Made by a program: the position numbers and the translations under genes. From the NCBI GenBank assembly GCA_023230425.1, contig JALNXI010000119.1, positions 1-6,267 of the forward strand: a DNA stretch of 6,267 nt. The letters are read 5' to 3'. The DNA comes from Methanoculleus sp. GTDB taxonomy: Archaea > Halobacteriota > Methanomicrobia > Methanomicrobiales > Methanoculleaceae. This document shows, piece after piece, positions 1-6,069 of this stretch (within the stretch, counting starts at the first letter, position 1; each line of letters opens with the position of its first letter). The notes under the pieces are model-generated. The model ran no database searches and was not told the origin of the DNA. It saw only the letters and a list, made by a program, of their open reading frames with translations.

Positions 1-1
1 C

Positions 2-361
2 GACCAGATATTTGACTTCCCCATGCAGGGGGTACATCCCCTCGCCATATTACGCGAGGTCGACAGGATCGAGTTTGACGATCTCACTCACGGAGAATAC
101 AATATAACGCTCACGACGTTCATACACGACGGTCCAATGACCTACAACAAAACCAACGGCGACCTGTACGCCTTCGTGGACGGGTCGCTTCGTCCCCTGA
201 AGGAGGCCACGTTCTCTTCCGAAGCATCCCGGCATATGATCGAGATATTCCCGGAGATCGGGCAGTCGGGCGGGATTACGACCGCAGAGAGCATATCGGA
301 TCATATCATCCTCTTCCCCGAGCAGGAGATCGCCCGGGCCGACTCCGTCGTCCATGCATGA
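2..361 (+). CDS. C-terminal part of an unrecognised protein (5' end outside window)
   Basis: The frame is open from the first bases of the window and closes at a TGA at 359-361, giving about 119 residues. The gene therefore probably begins upstream; the first ATG inside the window (23) has no convincing ribosome-binding site before it. The residues alternate polar and hydrophobic in a beta-strand-like pattern (for example EYNITLTTFIHDG and DLYAFVDGS), followed by a more acidic tail ending in ARADSVVHA. I see no transmembrane segment, cysteine pair, nucleotide-binding loop or known catalytic motif. It converges on the regulator gene that ends at 466, with about 100 bases between them and no long T-run. 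I do not recognise the family. A domain of a larger surface or soluble protein is possible, but that is only inferred from its composition. Confidence 0.6.
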   Translation, partial: DQIFDFPMQGVHPLAILREVDRIEFDDLTHGEYNITLTTFIHDGPMTYNKTNGDLYAFVDGSLRPLKEATFSSEASRHMIEIFPEIGQSGGITTAESISDHIILFPEQEIARADSVVHA

Positions 362-465
362 CGTGCAGGCGGCGCCCGGAGACTCTGAACGCATCCTCGA
401 TAAGCCACGGGGTGATCCGGGAAAAGGGGCAAACGGTGTAGTTATGGAGAACTGCCGAACGGCAA

Positions 466-1239
466 TCAGATACCGGTGTCGGACACACGCCCCCCGGCGA
501 ACGCAGGCTTCCACGATCCGTGGGCTTGTACACACTCCTTCGCATCGGCGCAGAGGTAGTAGCGTACGAACCGTCCTTTCTTCTCGTCTCTGACAATACC
601 GTCCCGAAGCAGCGGTTTCATATGCCAGGTGACGTTCGCGCCCGACATTATGAGCCGGGACGCGATCTCTTTTCTCGTGCTTCCCGGGTGTTGCAAAACG
701 ATATTGAGTATCCGACTCTTTGACTGCTCGTTGAGATATCCCGCCACCTTTCGTTCCAGACCGGGACAGGTGCCCGTGTCGACGTAATATCTCATGCCTC
801 TGCAGTTCGGCTCGGGGACGACTGTTCCCATCCTGCATAACATCTCTACGTGGTAGCGGAGGGTTCCGATATTCATCCCGAGCAACCGGGAGAGAGAACT
901 TGTATTGATTCCCGGATTATCGCGTATGCACAGGTACGCTGCATTCCGGGTTTCGTTCTCAAGGACGTTATTGTGCAGGACCCTCTTATGGCCGAAATGC
1001 AGCCATGCAAGCAGCGAGAATACAAGCTGCATCGGGACAAAGAGCGCCGGAACGAATACGGATACGAGTCCAAGAATAACAATATCCAGGGGGATATTCC
1101 AGACGCACACCGGCATCGGATCCAAAGGCACCCTCTCCGGATATGCGTCCTGAACGACAGTAGCACATGCGGCAGACGGCAGCAGTGCGAGGCAGAATAT
1201 GACCAGAGCAATTCTGGCAATCCGCACCCGCGTGACCAT
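466..1239 (-). CDS. Membrane-anchored transcriptional regulator with two winged-helix domains
   Basis: This 257-residue protein likely senses something at the membrane and binds DNA. Residues 7-26 are a hydrophobic signal-like segment ending in SAACA. A short outer loop (27-48) is followed by a second hydrophobic stretch (about 49-82), then basic residues H84, K85 and R86. The first winged helix spans about 92-155 (helix around SLSRLLGMNIGTLRYHVEML, wing RGMRYYVD). The second spans about 170-232 (KEIASRL...NVTWHMKPLL, wing KGRFVRYYL). Both resemble ArsR/MarR-like domains, and tandem arrangements of this kind are common in methanogen regulators. For the winged helices to be cytoplasmic, residues 49-82 should cross the membrane once. 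I chose the ATG at 1239 because a signal-like N-terminus follows it and a TATA-like element lies 27 bases upstream. The longer frame to 1341 would overlap the preceding gene. No Shine-Dalgarno is visible, so the mRNA may be leaderless. The target and ligand cannot be read from the sequence. Confidence 0.85.
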   Translation of the reverse strand: MVTRVRIARIALVIFCLALLPSAACATVVQDAYPERVPLDPMPVCVWNIPLDIVILGLVSVFVPALFVPMQLVFSLLAWLHFGHKRVLHNNVLENETRNAAYLCIRDNPGINTSSLSRLLGMNIGTLRYHVEMLCRMGTVVPEPNCRGMRYYVDTGTCPGLERKVAGYLNEQSKSRILNIVLQHPGSTRKEIASRLIMSGANVTWHMKPLLRDGIVRDEKKGRFVRYYLCADAKECVQAHGSWKPAFAGGRVSDTGI

Positions 1240-1260
1240 GGATTTACATAAAACTGGTAT

Positions 1261-1270
1261 CAATAAAAAG
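1261..1270 (-). promoter_or_regulatory. TATA-like promoter of the winged-helix regulator
   Basis: On the minus strand this reads CTTTTTATTG. Its centre is about 27 bases upstream of the A of the chosen start codon (1239). Archaeal TATA boxes sit roughly 25-27 bases before the transcription start, so transcription would start at or within a few bases of the ATG. That fits the absence of a Shine-Dalgarno motif and suggests a leaderless mRNA. The T-run could also help terminate transcription of the secreted gene just upstream (stop at 1323). Confidence 0.5.
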
Positions 1271-1322
1271 ATTTGGTTTGGTAGGAGTTCGGCTTTGTTG
1301 AAAGCATGTGAGAGGTAATCAT

Positions 1323-1778
1323 TTAAGCATAAGCATTGCAATTCAAAATATACGGAATGGTTCCTGTCACACTCTCGCCATACACTTTAAGTCTCCAGGT
1401 ACCTGATGCAGGGCTGCTTATATCTATGCGGATCCGTCCATCCAGACGTCCACCATAATTGTCATGGTACGAACCATACAGGCTCCCATCCGGTCTGTAG
1501 ATCTCCAATCTCAGGGAGTGGTCCGGGGTAAACCAGTTTAAGTAAACATTCAGTAAGGACATACCGGCTGGTACATTGAGCAGATGAGTATCAGTCTCCC
1601 CCTGCGTGATCGTAAAATACTCACGGGTTTCATACCAGTCCGCCTGCGAGAGAAGTCCCGCGACTCCGTCATTTTCGTTTCCGATACCTGTAGCTGAAAC
1701 CACCGGCACGATGAAGGCGACGACGGCCAGAAGTCCTATGATGCGGCTGATCTTCATCAGAATCCACCGATGAGACAT
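1323..1778 (-). CDS. Small secreted beta-sandwich protein (pre-peptidase C-terminal-like fold)
   Basis: This 151-residue protein has a clear signal peptide: a basic N-terminus (MSHRWILMKISR), a hydrophobic core at about 13-27, and a likely cleavage after VVSA (residue 29). The mature part of about 122 residues looks all-beta. From residue 50 it follows the pattern of bacterial pre-peptidase C-terminal (PPC) domains: an opening strand YFTITQG, a central SLRLEIYRPDGSLYGS, and a closing SSPASGTWRLKVYGE followed by IPYILN. Such domains usually assist or decorate secreted enzymes, but here the domain stands alone. I assign the fold by pattern, not by search. The ATG at 1778 is preceded by GGAGGT with a 6-base spacer. 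A second in-frame ATG at 1757 has a weaker GGTGG before it and would give a shorter signal peptide. Its stop lies 83 bases before the winged-helix gene on the same strand, so partial co-transcription is possible. The role is unknown; it may be an envelope or surface protein. Confidence 0.8.
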   Translation of the reverse strand: MSHRWILMKISRIIGLLAVVAFIVPVVSATGIGNENDGVAGLLSQADWYETREYFTITQGETDTHLLNVPAGMSLLNVYLNWFTPDHSLRLEIYRPDGSLYGSYHDNYGGRLDGRIRIDISSPASGTWRLKVYGESVTGTIPYILNCNAYA

Positions 1779-1784
1779 CGGAAG

Positions 1785-1790
1785 ACCTCC
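1785..1790 (-). promoter_or_regulatory. Shine-Dalgarno of the secreted protein gene
   Basis: The minus strand reads GGAGGT, a strong match to the archaeal 16S anti-Shine-Dalgarno. It lies 6 bases before the ATG at 1778. This decides between the two in-frame ATGs (1778 and 1757) in favour of 1778. Confidence 0.75.
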
Positions 1791-1974
1791 GTATAAAAAT
1801 TCTGTCCAATTTCTTTACACGTTTTATATACGCAAGCAGTACATCGATCTCGGCGCGTGAGAGATCACCCGAGCGTCTCCGGAATAGCACGTAGAATCAC
1901 GGGCATTTCGCCAGGAATCGTCCACTCCGCACCTTTCTGAAGGACAAGCACAATGCGGGAAAGGTGTTGCGCGG
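1787..1974 (-). pseudogene. Possible remnant of a decayed minus-strand gene (doubtful)
   Basis: Reading the minus strand from just after a TAA, one frame gives a protein-like stretch including IVLVLQKGAEWTIPGEMP and VILRAIPETLG, then a TGA at about 1866. Dropping one base there (GGG-T-GAT) continues into another open frame that reads DLSRAEIDVLLAYIKRVKKL and then DRIFI. The join looks natural, as ETLG followed by DLSRAEIDV, which suggests one ancestral gene broken by a one-base insertion. The TATA box and ribosome-binding site of the secreted gene lie inside the second part. No start with a ribosome-binding site is visible and I do not recognise the family. The whole pattern could be chance. 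Confidence 0.25.
1822..1830 (-). promoter_or_regulatory. TATA box of the secreted protein gene
   Basis: The minus strand reads TATATAAAA, close to the archaeal consensus. The predicted transcription start is about 1800, leaving a leader of roughly 20 bases that contains the GGAGGT. A second AT-rich stretch (ATTTTTATA, minus, 1800-1792) lies closer to the gene. If that one were the TATA box, transcription would start inside the gene and favour the second ATG at 1757. Confidence 0.6.
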
Positions 1975-1980
1975 AATATT

Positions 1981-2001
1981 AAACCCCACCTCAAGGGGTT
2001 T
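1981..2001. repeat. Hairpin AAACCCC / GGGGTTT
   Basis: A perfect 7-bp inverted repeat: AAACCCC at 1981-1987, a 7-base loop ACCTCAA, and GGGGTTT at 1995-2001. On the plus strand it is followed by only one more T. On the minus strand it is followed by TAATATT. It lies between divergent genes, so a terminator role is not obvious; a regulatory or remnant role is equally possible. Confidence 0.45.
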
Positions 2002-2157
2002 TCCCGAAAAATAACCGTTGAAGCAAGAGATTACTCACGATGGAACAAGGGCTCTTTCTCCAACAAAACCCGAACGTGTAAATAATTTGCATATGTTATC
2101 GGTTAATGTAAAGAGTGCCACCGGCTAACCCACTCCTCTCCTCTTCATTGTTCTCTC

Positions 2158-2177
2158 CCGGGCAGGTTCCTGCCCGG
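2158..2177. repeat. GC-rich perfect hairpin before the MFS pseudogene
   Basis: CCGGGCAGG at 2158-2166 and CCTGCCCGG at 2169-2177 are perfect inverted repeats separated by TT. This could form a very stable 8-bp stem with a GTTC loop. It sits a few bases before the first MFS-like codons. In the plus-strand transcript it would hinder translation start or act as an attenuator. A dispersed repeat is another possibility. No U-tract follows. Confidence 0.55.
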
Positions 2178-2183
2178 CACCGT

Positions 2184-3553
2184 ACCCCCCAGCAGGTGAT
2201 CCGGCATCATCCCGATCACCCTTGCACTCAGCGCGTGGTCACCCCGTTCATGGGCTCGGCGGTGAACATCGCGCTCCCGACAATCGCCGCAGAGTTCGCT
2301 CTCGACGCCGTCTCGCTCAGTCTCGTGGCCTCCTCGTACCTCCTCGCGACCGCGAGCTTCCTCGTCCCGCTCGGGCGGTGTGCCGACATCTACGGGCGCA
2401 AACTCGTCTTCACCCTCGACGTGGTCGTCTTCACCGCCTCGGCCCTGCTCTCCGCGCTCGCGACATCGGGGCTCACGCTCATCCTCTTCCGGTTCCTTGA
2501 GGGTATCGGCATCGCCATGATCTACGGCACCGGCATCGCCATGATCACGTCGGTCTTCCCCCCGAAGAGCGCGGGCGGGTGCTCGGGATCAACGTCACCG
2601 CCGTCTACATCGGCCTCTCCATCGGGCCGCTGCTCGGCGGCTACCTCACCGAGTTCCTCACCTGACGGAGCATCTTCCTCACCAACATCCCGCTCGGCAT
2701 CTACATCATCTACAAGATCCGCCGTCACCTTGCTGGGGAATGGGCCGACGCATGCGGGGAGCGGTTCGATGTCGTCGGCTCGGTCTTCTACGGCGCGATG
2801 CTCTTTGCCGTGATGTATGGGTTCTCGAACCTCCCGGACCTCGTCGGCGTTGCAGCGATTCTCGCCGGCGTGGCGCTCTTCGTGGTCTTCTACGCCTGGG
2901 AGACGAAGGTGGAAAGTCCGGTCCTCGACATCCGGCTCCTGACATCGAACCGGGCGTTCGCCCTCTCCAACCTCGCCGCCCTGATCAACTACGGCGCGAC
3001 GTTTGCCGTCGGATTTCTCCTCTCCCTCTATCTCCAGGTAGTCCGGGGGCTCGACCCCGGCGCCGCAGGACTCGTCCTGATCACGCAGCCGGTAGTCCAG
3101 GCGCTCTTTGCCACCCCGACCGGGAGACTCTCCGACCGGGTCGAGCCCCGGTACGTCGCTTCAGCCGGGATGGGGCTCACCGCCGTCGGCCTCGCCCTCC
3201 TCACGCTCCTGACCGCAACGACCCCGATGGTCTACATCGTCGCGAGCCTCGTCCTCCTCGGGTTCGGGTTCGCCCTCTTCTCCTCCCCGAACACGAACGC
3301 CGTCATGACCTCAGTCGACCGGTCCCTCTACGGCCTCGCCTCCGGGATGCTCGCCACCATGCGGACGACGGGGATGATGTTCTCGCTCGGCGTTGCCACG
3401 GTCACGTTCGCCCTCTTCATCGGCACCACTCAGATCGGGCCGGAAGTCCAGGAGCCCTTCATGACAAGCCTCCGGGTGGCGTTCACTATCTTCGCCGTCC
3501 TCTGCACCCTGGGCATCTTCGCCTCGCTTGCCCGCGGCAGGGTGCGCGAGTGA
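2184..3553 (+). pseudogene. MFS multidrug-type exporter (DHA2-like, 14 helices), inactivated
   Basis: Joining frames restores a membrane transporter of about 455 residues, near full length for 14-helix MFS drug:H+ antiporters. Codons from 2184 read TPQQVI. A shift near 2202 moves the TM1-like GIIPITLALSA (about 2203-2235) into another frame, and a one-base loss near 2236 returns to VTPFMGSAVNIALPTI, the DHA2-type signature after TM1. The loop motif GRCADIYGRK (MFS motif A) follows. Near 2567 one G is missing (FPPK-ERGRVLGINVTAVY), and at 2663-2665 the conserved W of the family's FLTWRSIFLTNIPLG is TGA. The frame is then clean to the natural stop at 3551-3553. It includes TGRLSDRVEPRY, the second-half copy of motif A. 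An in-frame ATG at 2798 could start a 251-residue C-terminal fragment, but that would lack the first half and is unlikely to transport anything. The substrate cannot be told. It converges on the decarboxylase gene 10 bases away. Confidence 0.88.
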
Positions 3554-3563
3554 CCGTCGGCCG

Positions 3564-5864
3564 TCATTCTCTGACGCAGTAGATGTAGTAGATCCGCCGA
3601 CCATCTCTCGTAACAACATCTACCCCGTGCATCTCGTTCTCGAACCCGGGAAAAAGAGTATCGAACTCCTGCGAGGAGACGAGGTGATCGACGATCGCCC
3701 GCGTGGCCGGACCGCACCGCTCCCCCGGCATGACGACCGGGATGCCGGGCGGGTAGGGCACGACCGTCACTGCAACAGTCTTCCCCCCGATCTCGCTTGC
3801 GGGCACCGCCGTCACCTCGCCCCGCACCAGGTGGCGGTAGGCCTCCGCCGGCGTCATCGCCGGTTCCGGCAGCGTCGCGTAGACGTTCCGGACGACGTCG
3901 GTGATCGACTCACCCTTCAGGTAGCCGTGCATCTCCCGGCAGAGGTCGGCGAGCCCCCGTCCGGCATACCGGGCGGGGTGCTCCCGCACCAGGTCGGGGA
4001 AGACCTCCTCGAGCGGGCTGTTGCGGTCGTAGAGGGCCTTGAACCGGAAGAGCTCCGCAAGCAGCGTCCCGGACTTGCCCTTGGTTATCCCGAGCGTGAA
4101 GAGGACGAGGAACGAGTAATACCCGGTCTTCTCGACGACGATCCCGCTCTCCCAGAGGTACTTCGTGACGATCCCCGCCGGTATCCCCCGGTCCTCCATG
4201 CCCCCGCCCGGCCCGATCCCGGGGGTGAGGATGGTCACCTTGATAGGGTCGAGCATGGCGTAGCCCTCCTCGATACCATTGAACCCGTGCCACGTATCGT
4301 GGGGATTTAAGAGCCAGCAACCGGCATGGTTCCGGAGCAGCAGGTCGTCCGCCTCCCCAAGCGGTCCCTCGGTCTCCTGGTCCATGATGCAGTCGGGCTG
4401 CCAGACGGTGAACCACCAGTAGTCCTCCTCGGGGAGGGAACCGGCCCGGATCTCCTCGGCCACCGTCACCATCTTCTTCCGGAAGACGATCGCTTCCTCG
4501 ATCGCCTCCTCGATGAGGAACCTCCCCGAGTGCCCGGCCATCATCCTGGCGGCGACGTCGAGCGACGCTATGATGGTATACTGGGGGGAGGTGGAGGTGA
4601 GCATCATGAACGCCTCGTTGAACCGCGGGTGGTCGACAGGCCCCTGGCCCTGCCTGACGTGAAGCATCGAGCCCTGCGAGAAGGCGGCGAGGACCTTATG
4701 GGTCGACTGGGTGGCAAAGACCGTCGGGCCGACCCCATCGGTTCTATGCATACCGAACCGCCCGGCGTAGAGAGGATGGAATCTCGCGTAGCCGAACCAC
4801 GCCTCGTCGAAGTGGAGATACGGGACAACGTCCCGCAACTGCTCCTCGATCCGCTCTGCACTGTAGCAGATCCCGTCGTATGTGGAGTTCGTGATCACCG
4901 CTATCCTGACCGTCTGCAGTCCAGGGTCTTCTACAAGCGGACAGGCCCGGATCTTCTCCCTGATGACCTCAGGAAGGAACTCGCGACTGCGGATGGGCCC
5001 TATGATCCCGTACTCGTTCCGGGCCGGTATGAGGTAGATGGGGACGGCACCGGTCATGATGATCGCGTGCATCACGGACGCATGACAGTTCCGGTCGACG
5101 AGGACGATGTCGCCGGGGGTGACGGTCCCAAGCCAGACGATCTTGTTCGCGGCCGACGTGCCGCCGGTGACGAAGTAGGTCCGGTCGGCCCCGAAGACCT
5201 CCGCGGCCTTCCGTTCCGCCTCCCCGACGACGCCGGAGTGATCCAGGAGCGAACCGAGCTCCGGCACGGAGGCCGAGAGGTCGGCCCTGAGAGTATTCTC
5301 GCCGAAGAAGTTGTAGAAGATCCGGCCGGCGGCGCTCTTGAGGAACGCGACGCCGCCCATGTGCCCCGGCGTATGCCAGGAGTACTTGTACTCCTCGACG
5401 TAGTCCATAAGCCCCTGGAAGAACGGGGGAAGGACGTCGGTGAGGTAGTTCTTTGCCGCTCGCTTGATGTGGCCGGCGATGAAACCGGGGGTATCCTCGA
5501 GTTTCCATATGTAGCCGTCGATCCGGGATATGACGCCGAGCGGTATGGCGGAGATCGCCAGCTTCTCGGTGTTTAAAAATATCGGGACCTTCGGGTTGCG
5601 CTCCCTGATGAGGGTGATGACGTCTGCGGCGGTGAGCATGCCGTCCGCGGCCTCGGGAGTGAGTTCCCAGTCGATGATGATGCAGCTCACATGCGGGTGC
5701 GAGAGGAATGCGTGGACCCCGTCACGGGCGGTCAGGGCTTCGATGACGGGAAAATCCTCATCTTTTAGTTCTTTCACGATCTCCCGCGACGCCCGGCCCT
5801 CCGCGGTATCCGAGTGCAGTTCGTCGTCGATGATGAGAACGGGGAATTCTTCCAGGTAGTCCAT
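3564..5864 (-). CDS. PLP-dependent arginine decarboxylase, AdiA-type Orn/Lys/Arg decarboxylase
   Basis: Predicted to convert arginine to agmatine and CO2 in the cytoplasm, consuming a proton. At 766 residues it matches the length of E. coli AdiA (about 755). Residues 1-135 form the receiver-like wing domain. The PLP domain follows with FVTGGTSAANK (231-241), DRNCH (257-261, H stacking on PLP), TNSTYDGICY (325-334), HFDEAWFGYARF (351-362), and STHK (387-390) with K390 as the PLP lysine. The C-terminal domain has LDPIKVTILTPG (538-549) and PYPPGIPVVMPGE (703-715). AdiA-like rather than CadA-like features are the GQGPVDHPRFNEAF stretch after the lysine, the longer segment before WHGF, and TKGKSGTLLAELFRFK. 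Substrate choice is still inferred; lysine or ornithine is possible. The start at 5864 has AGGAG nine bases upstream. No agmatine/arginine antiporter gene is adjacent; the neighbouring MFS pseudogene is a different family from AdiC. The frame is intact. Confidence 0.9.
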   Translation of the reverse strand: MDYLEEFPVLIIDDELHSDTAEGRASREIVKELKDEDFPVIEALTARDGVHAFLSHPHVSCIIIDWELTPEAADGMLTAADVITLIRERNPKVPIFLNTEKLAISAIPLGVISRIDGYIWKLEDTPGFIAGHIKRAAKNYLTDVLPPFFQGLMDYVEEYKYSWHTPGHMGGVAFLKSAAGRIFYNFFGENTLRADLSASVPELGSLLDHSGVVGEAERKAAEVFGADRTYFVTGGTSAANKIVWLGTVTPGDIVLVDRNCHASVMHAIIMTGAVPIYLIPARNEYGIIGPIRSREFLPEVIREKIRACPLVEDPGLQTVRIAVITNSTYDGICYSAERIEEQLRDVVPYLHFDEAWFGYARFHPLYAGRFGMHRTDGVGPTVFATQSTHKVLAAFSQGSMLHVRQGQGPVDHPRFNEAFMMLTSTSPQYTIIASLDVAARMMAGHSGRFLIEEAIEEAIVFRKKMVTVAEEIRAGSLPEEDYWWFTVWQPDCIMDQETEGPLGEADDLLLRNHAGCWLLNPHDTWHGFNGIEEGYAMLDPIKVTILTPGIGPGGGMEDRGIPAGIVTKYLWESGIVVEKTGYYSFLVLFTLGITKGKSGTLLAELFRFKALYDRNSPLEEVFPDLVREHPARYAGRGLADLCREMHGYLKGESITDVVRNVYATLPEPAMTPAEAYRHLVRGEVTAVPASEIGGKTVAVTVVPYPPGIPVVMPGERCGPATRAIVDHLVSSQEFDTLFPGFENEMHGVDVVTRDGRRIYYIYCVRE

Positions 5865-5873
5865 ACGGTCATA

Positions 5874-5878
5874 CTCCT
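5874..5878 (-). promoter_or_regulatory. Shine-Dalgarno of the decarboxylase gene
   Basis: The minus strand reads AGGAG, nine bases before the ATG at 5864. An ATG at 5872 lies within the spacer but is out of frame. This supports the 5864 start, as does the N-terminal strand FPVLIIDD typical of the wing domain. Confidence 0.65.
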
Positions 5879-5931
5879 GGATGGTACTCTTCGAGGGACT
5901 CTTTAGAATGTTTTGGTCCGGGCGACTTTGT

Positions 5932-5971
5932 TCATAAGGTCAGAGACCAAATTATTTTTTCTCATAAAGTC
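5932..5971 (-). promoter_or_regulatory. Two 10-base direct repeats, possible tandem TATA/operator upstream of the decarboxylase
   Basis: TCATAAGGTC (5932-5941) and TCATAAAGTC (5962-5971) differ at one base and are 30 bases apart, close to three helical turns. On the minus strand they read GACCTTATGA and GACTTTATGA, which are TATA-like and lie 68 and 98 bases before the decarboxylase start. They may be tandem promoters or binding sites for a regulator. An AT-rich run lies between them, and GGTC-AGA-GACC (5938-5948) forms a small palindrome overlapping one copy. Confidence 0.35.
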
Positions 5972-6027
5972 GGTGAGATTAAACAAGCTCAATCTTCAGC
6001 GACTAACTCAGGTATTTCATCTCGATT

Positions 6028-6069
6028 GGGCAAGGAGACCCCCTGCGCAAGCGGGGGGAGGAATTGCCC
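6028..6069 (+). repeat. Extended hairpin with extrahelical T at the left end of the IS element
   Basis: The core is CCCCC-T-GC-GCAA-GC-GGGGG (6039-6057): seven base pairs, one bulged T at 6044 and a GNRA-type GCAA tetraloop. Below it, GGGCAA (6028-6033) pairs with TTGCCC (6064-6069) across a purine-rich internal loop (GGAGA facing GGAGGAA with one spare G). An extrahelical T in a C/G-rich stem is a known feature of the terminal hairpins recognised by the Y1 transposase TnpA in IS608. If transcribed, the same structure would lie in the tnpB leader or upstream region. Confidence 0.65.

Larger units (their letters stand above)
1779..2183. other. Intergenic region between the divergent secreted-protein gene and MFS pseudogene
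   Basis: This stretch of about 400 bases is AT-richer than the genes to its right. It holds the promoter and ribosome-binding site of the secreted gene (minus), a hairpin at 1981-2001, an AT-rich plus-strand stretch at about 2077-2111 that may have been the promoter of the MFS gene, and a GC-rich hairpin at 2158-2177. It contains no complete convincing gene. The plus-strand ATG at 2106 is followed directly by TAA. The minus strand between about 1787 and 1974 shows protein-like reading in two frames, listed separately as a doubtful remnant. Confidence 0.6.

Noticed and set aside
50..838. Minus-strand frame of 262 codons across the first gene and the regulator's 3' part
   Set aside because: It overlaps two better-supported genes, is arginine-rich and has no family pattern.
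1240..1341. Longer N-terminus for the regulator, starting at 1341
   Set aside because: It would place 34 extra residues before a clear signal-like segment, overlap the end of the secreted gene and bypass the TATA-like element at 1261-1270.
1669..1890. The 73-codon minus-strand frame as an intact gene
   Set aside because: Its second half is an Arg/His/Ser-rich shadow of the secreted gene, and its first half contains that gene's promoter. Only the first part is kept, as a doubtful remnant.
2663..2665. TGA read as selenocysteine or by stop-codon readthrough
   Set aside because: The position is a conserved Trp in MFS exporters, one base from TGG. No selenocysteine insertion element is visible, and the same gene carries frameshifts, so inactivation is simpler.
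2740..3582. Plus-strand frame of 280 codons overlapping the MFS pseudogene
   Set aside because: It is an Arg/Pro-rich off-frame reading of the transporter. The MFS frame has clear membrane helices and the second motif A copy.
4326..5576. Long open plus-strand frame of 416 codons opposite the decarboxylase
   Set aside because: It is antisense to a gene with clear family motifs across its whole length. Its translation is rich in D, G, R, P and V, as expected for a shadow of GC-rich coding DNA, and has no recognisable domain.
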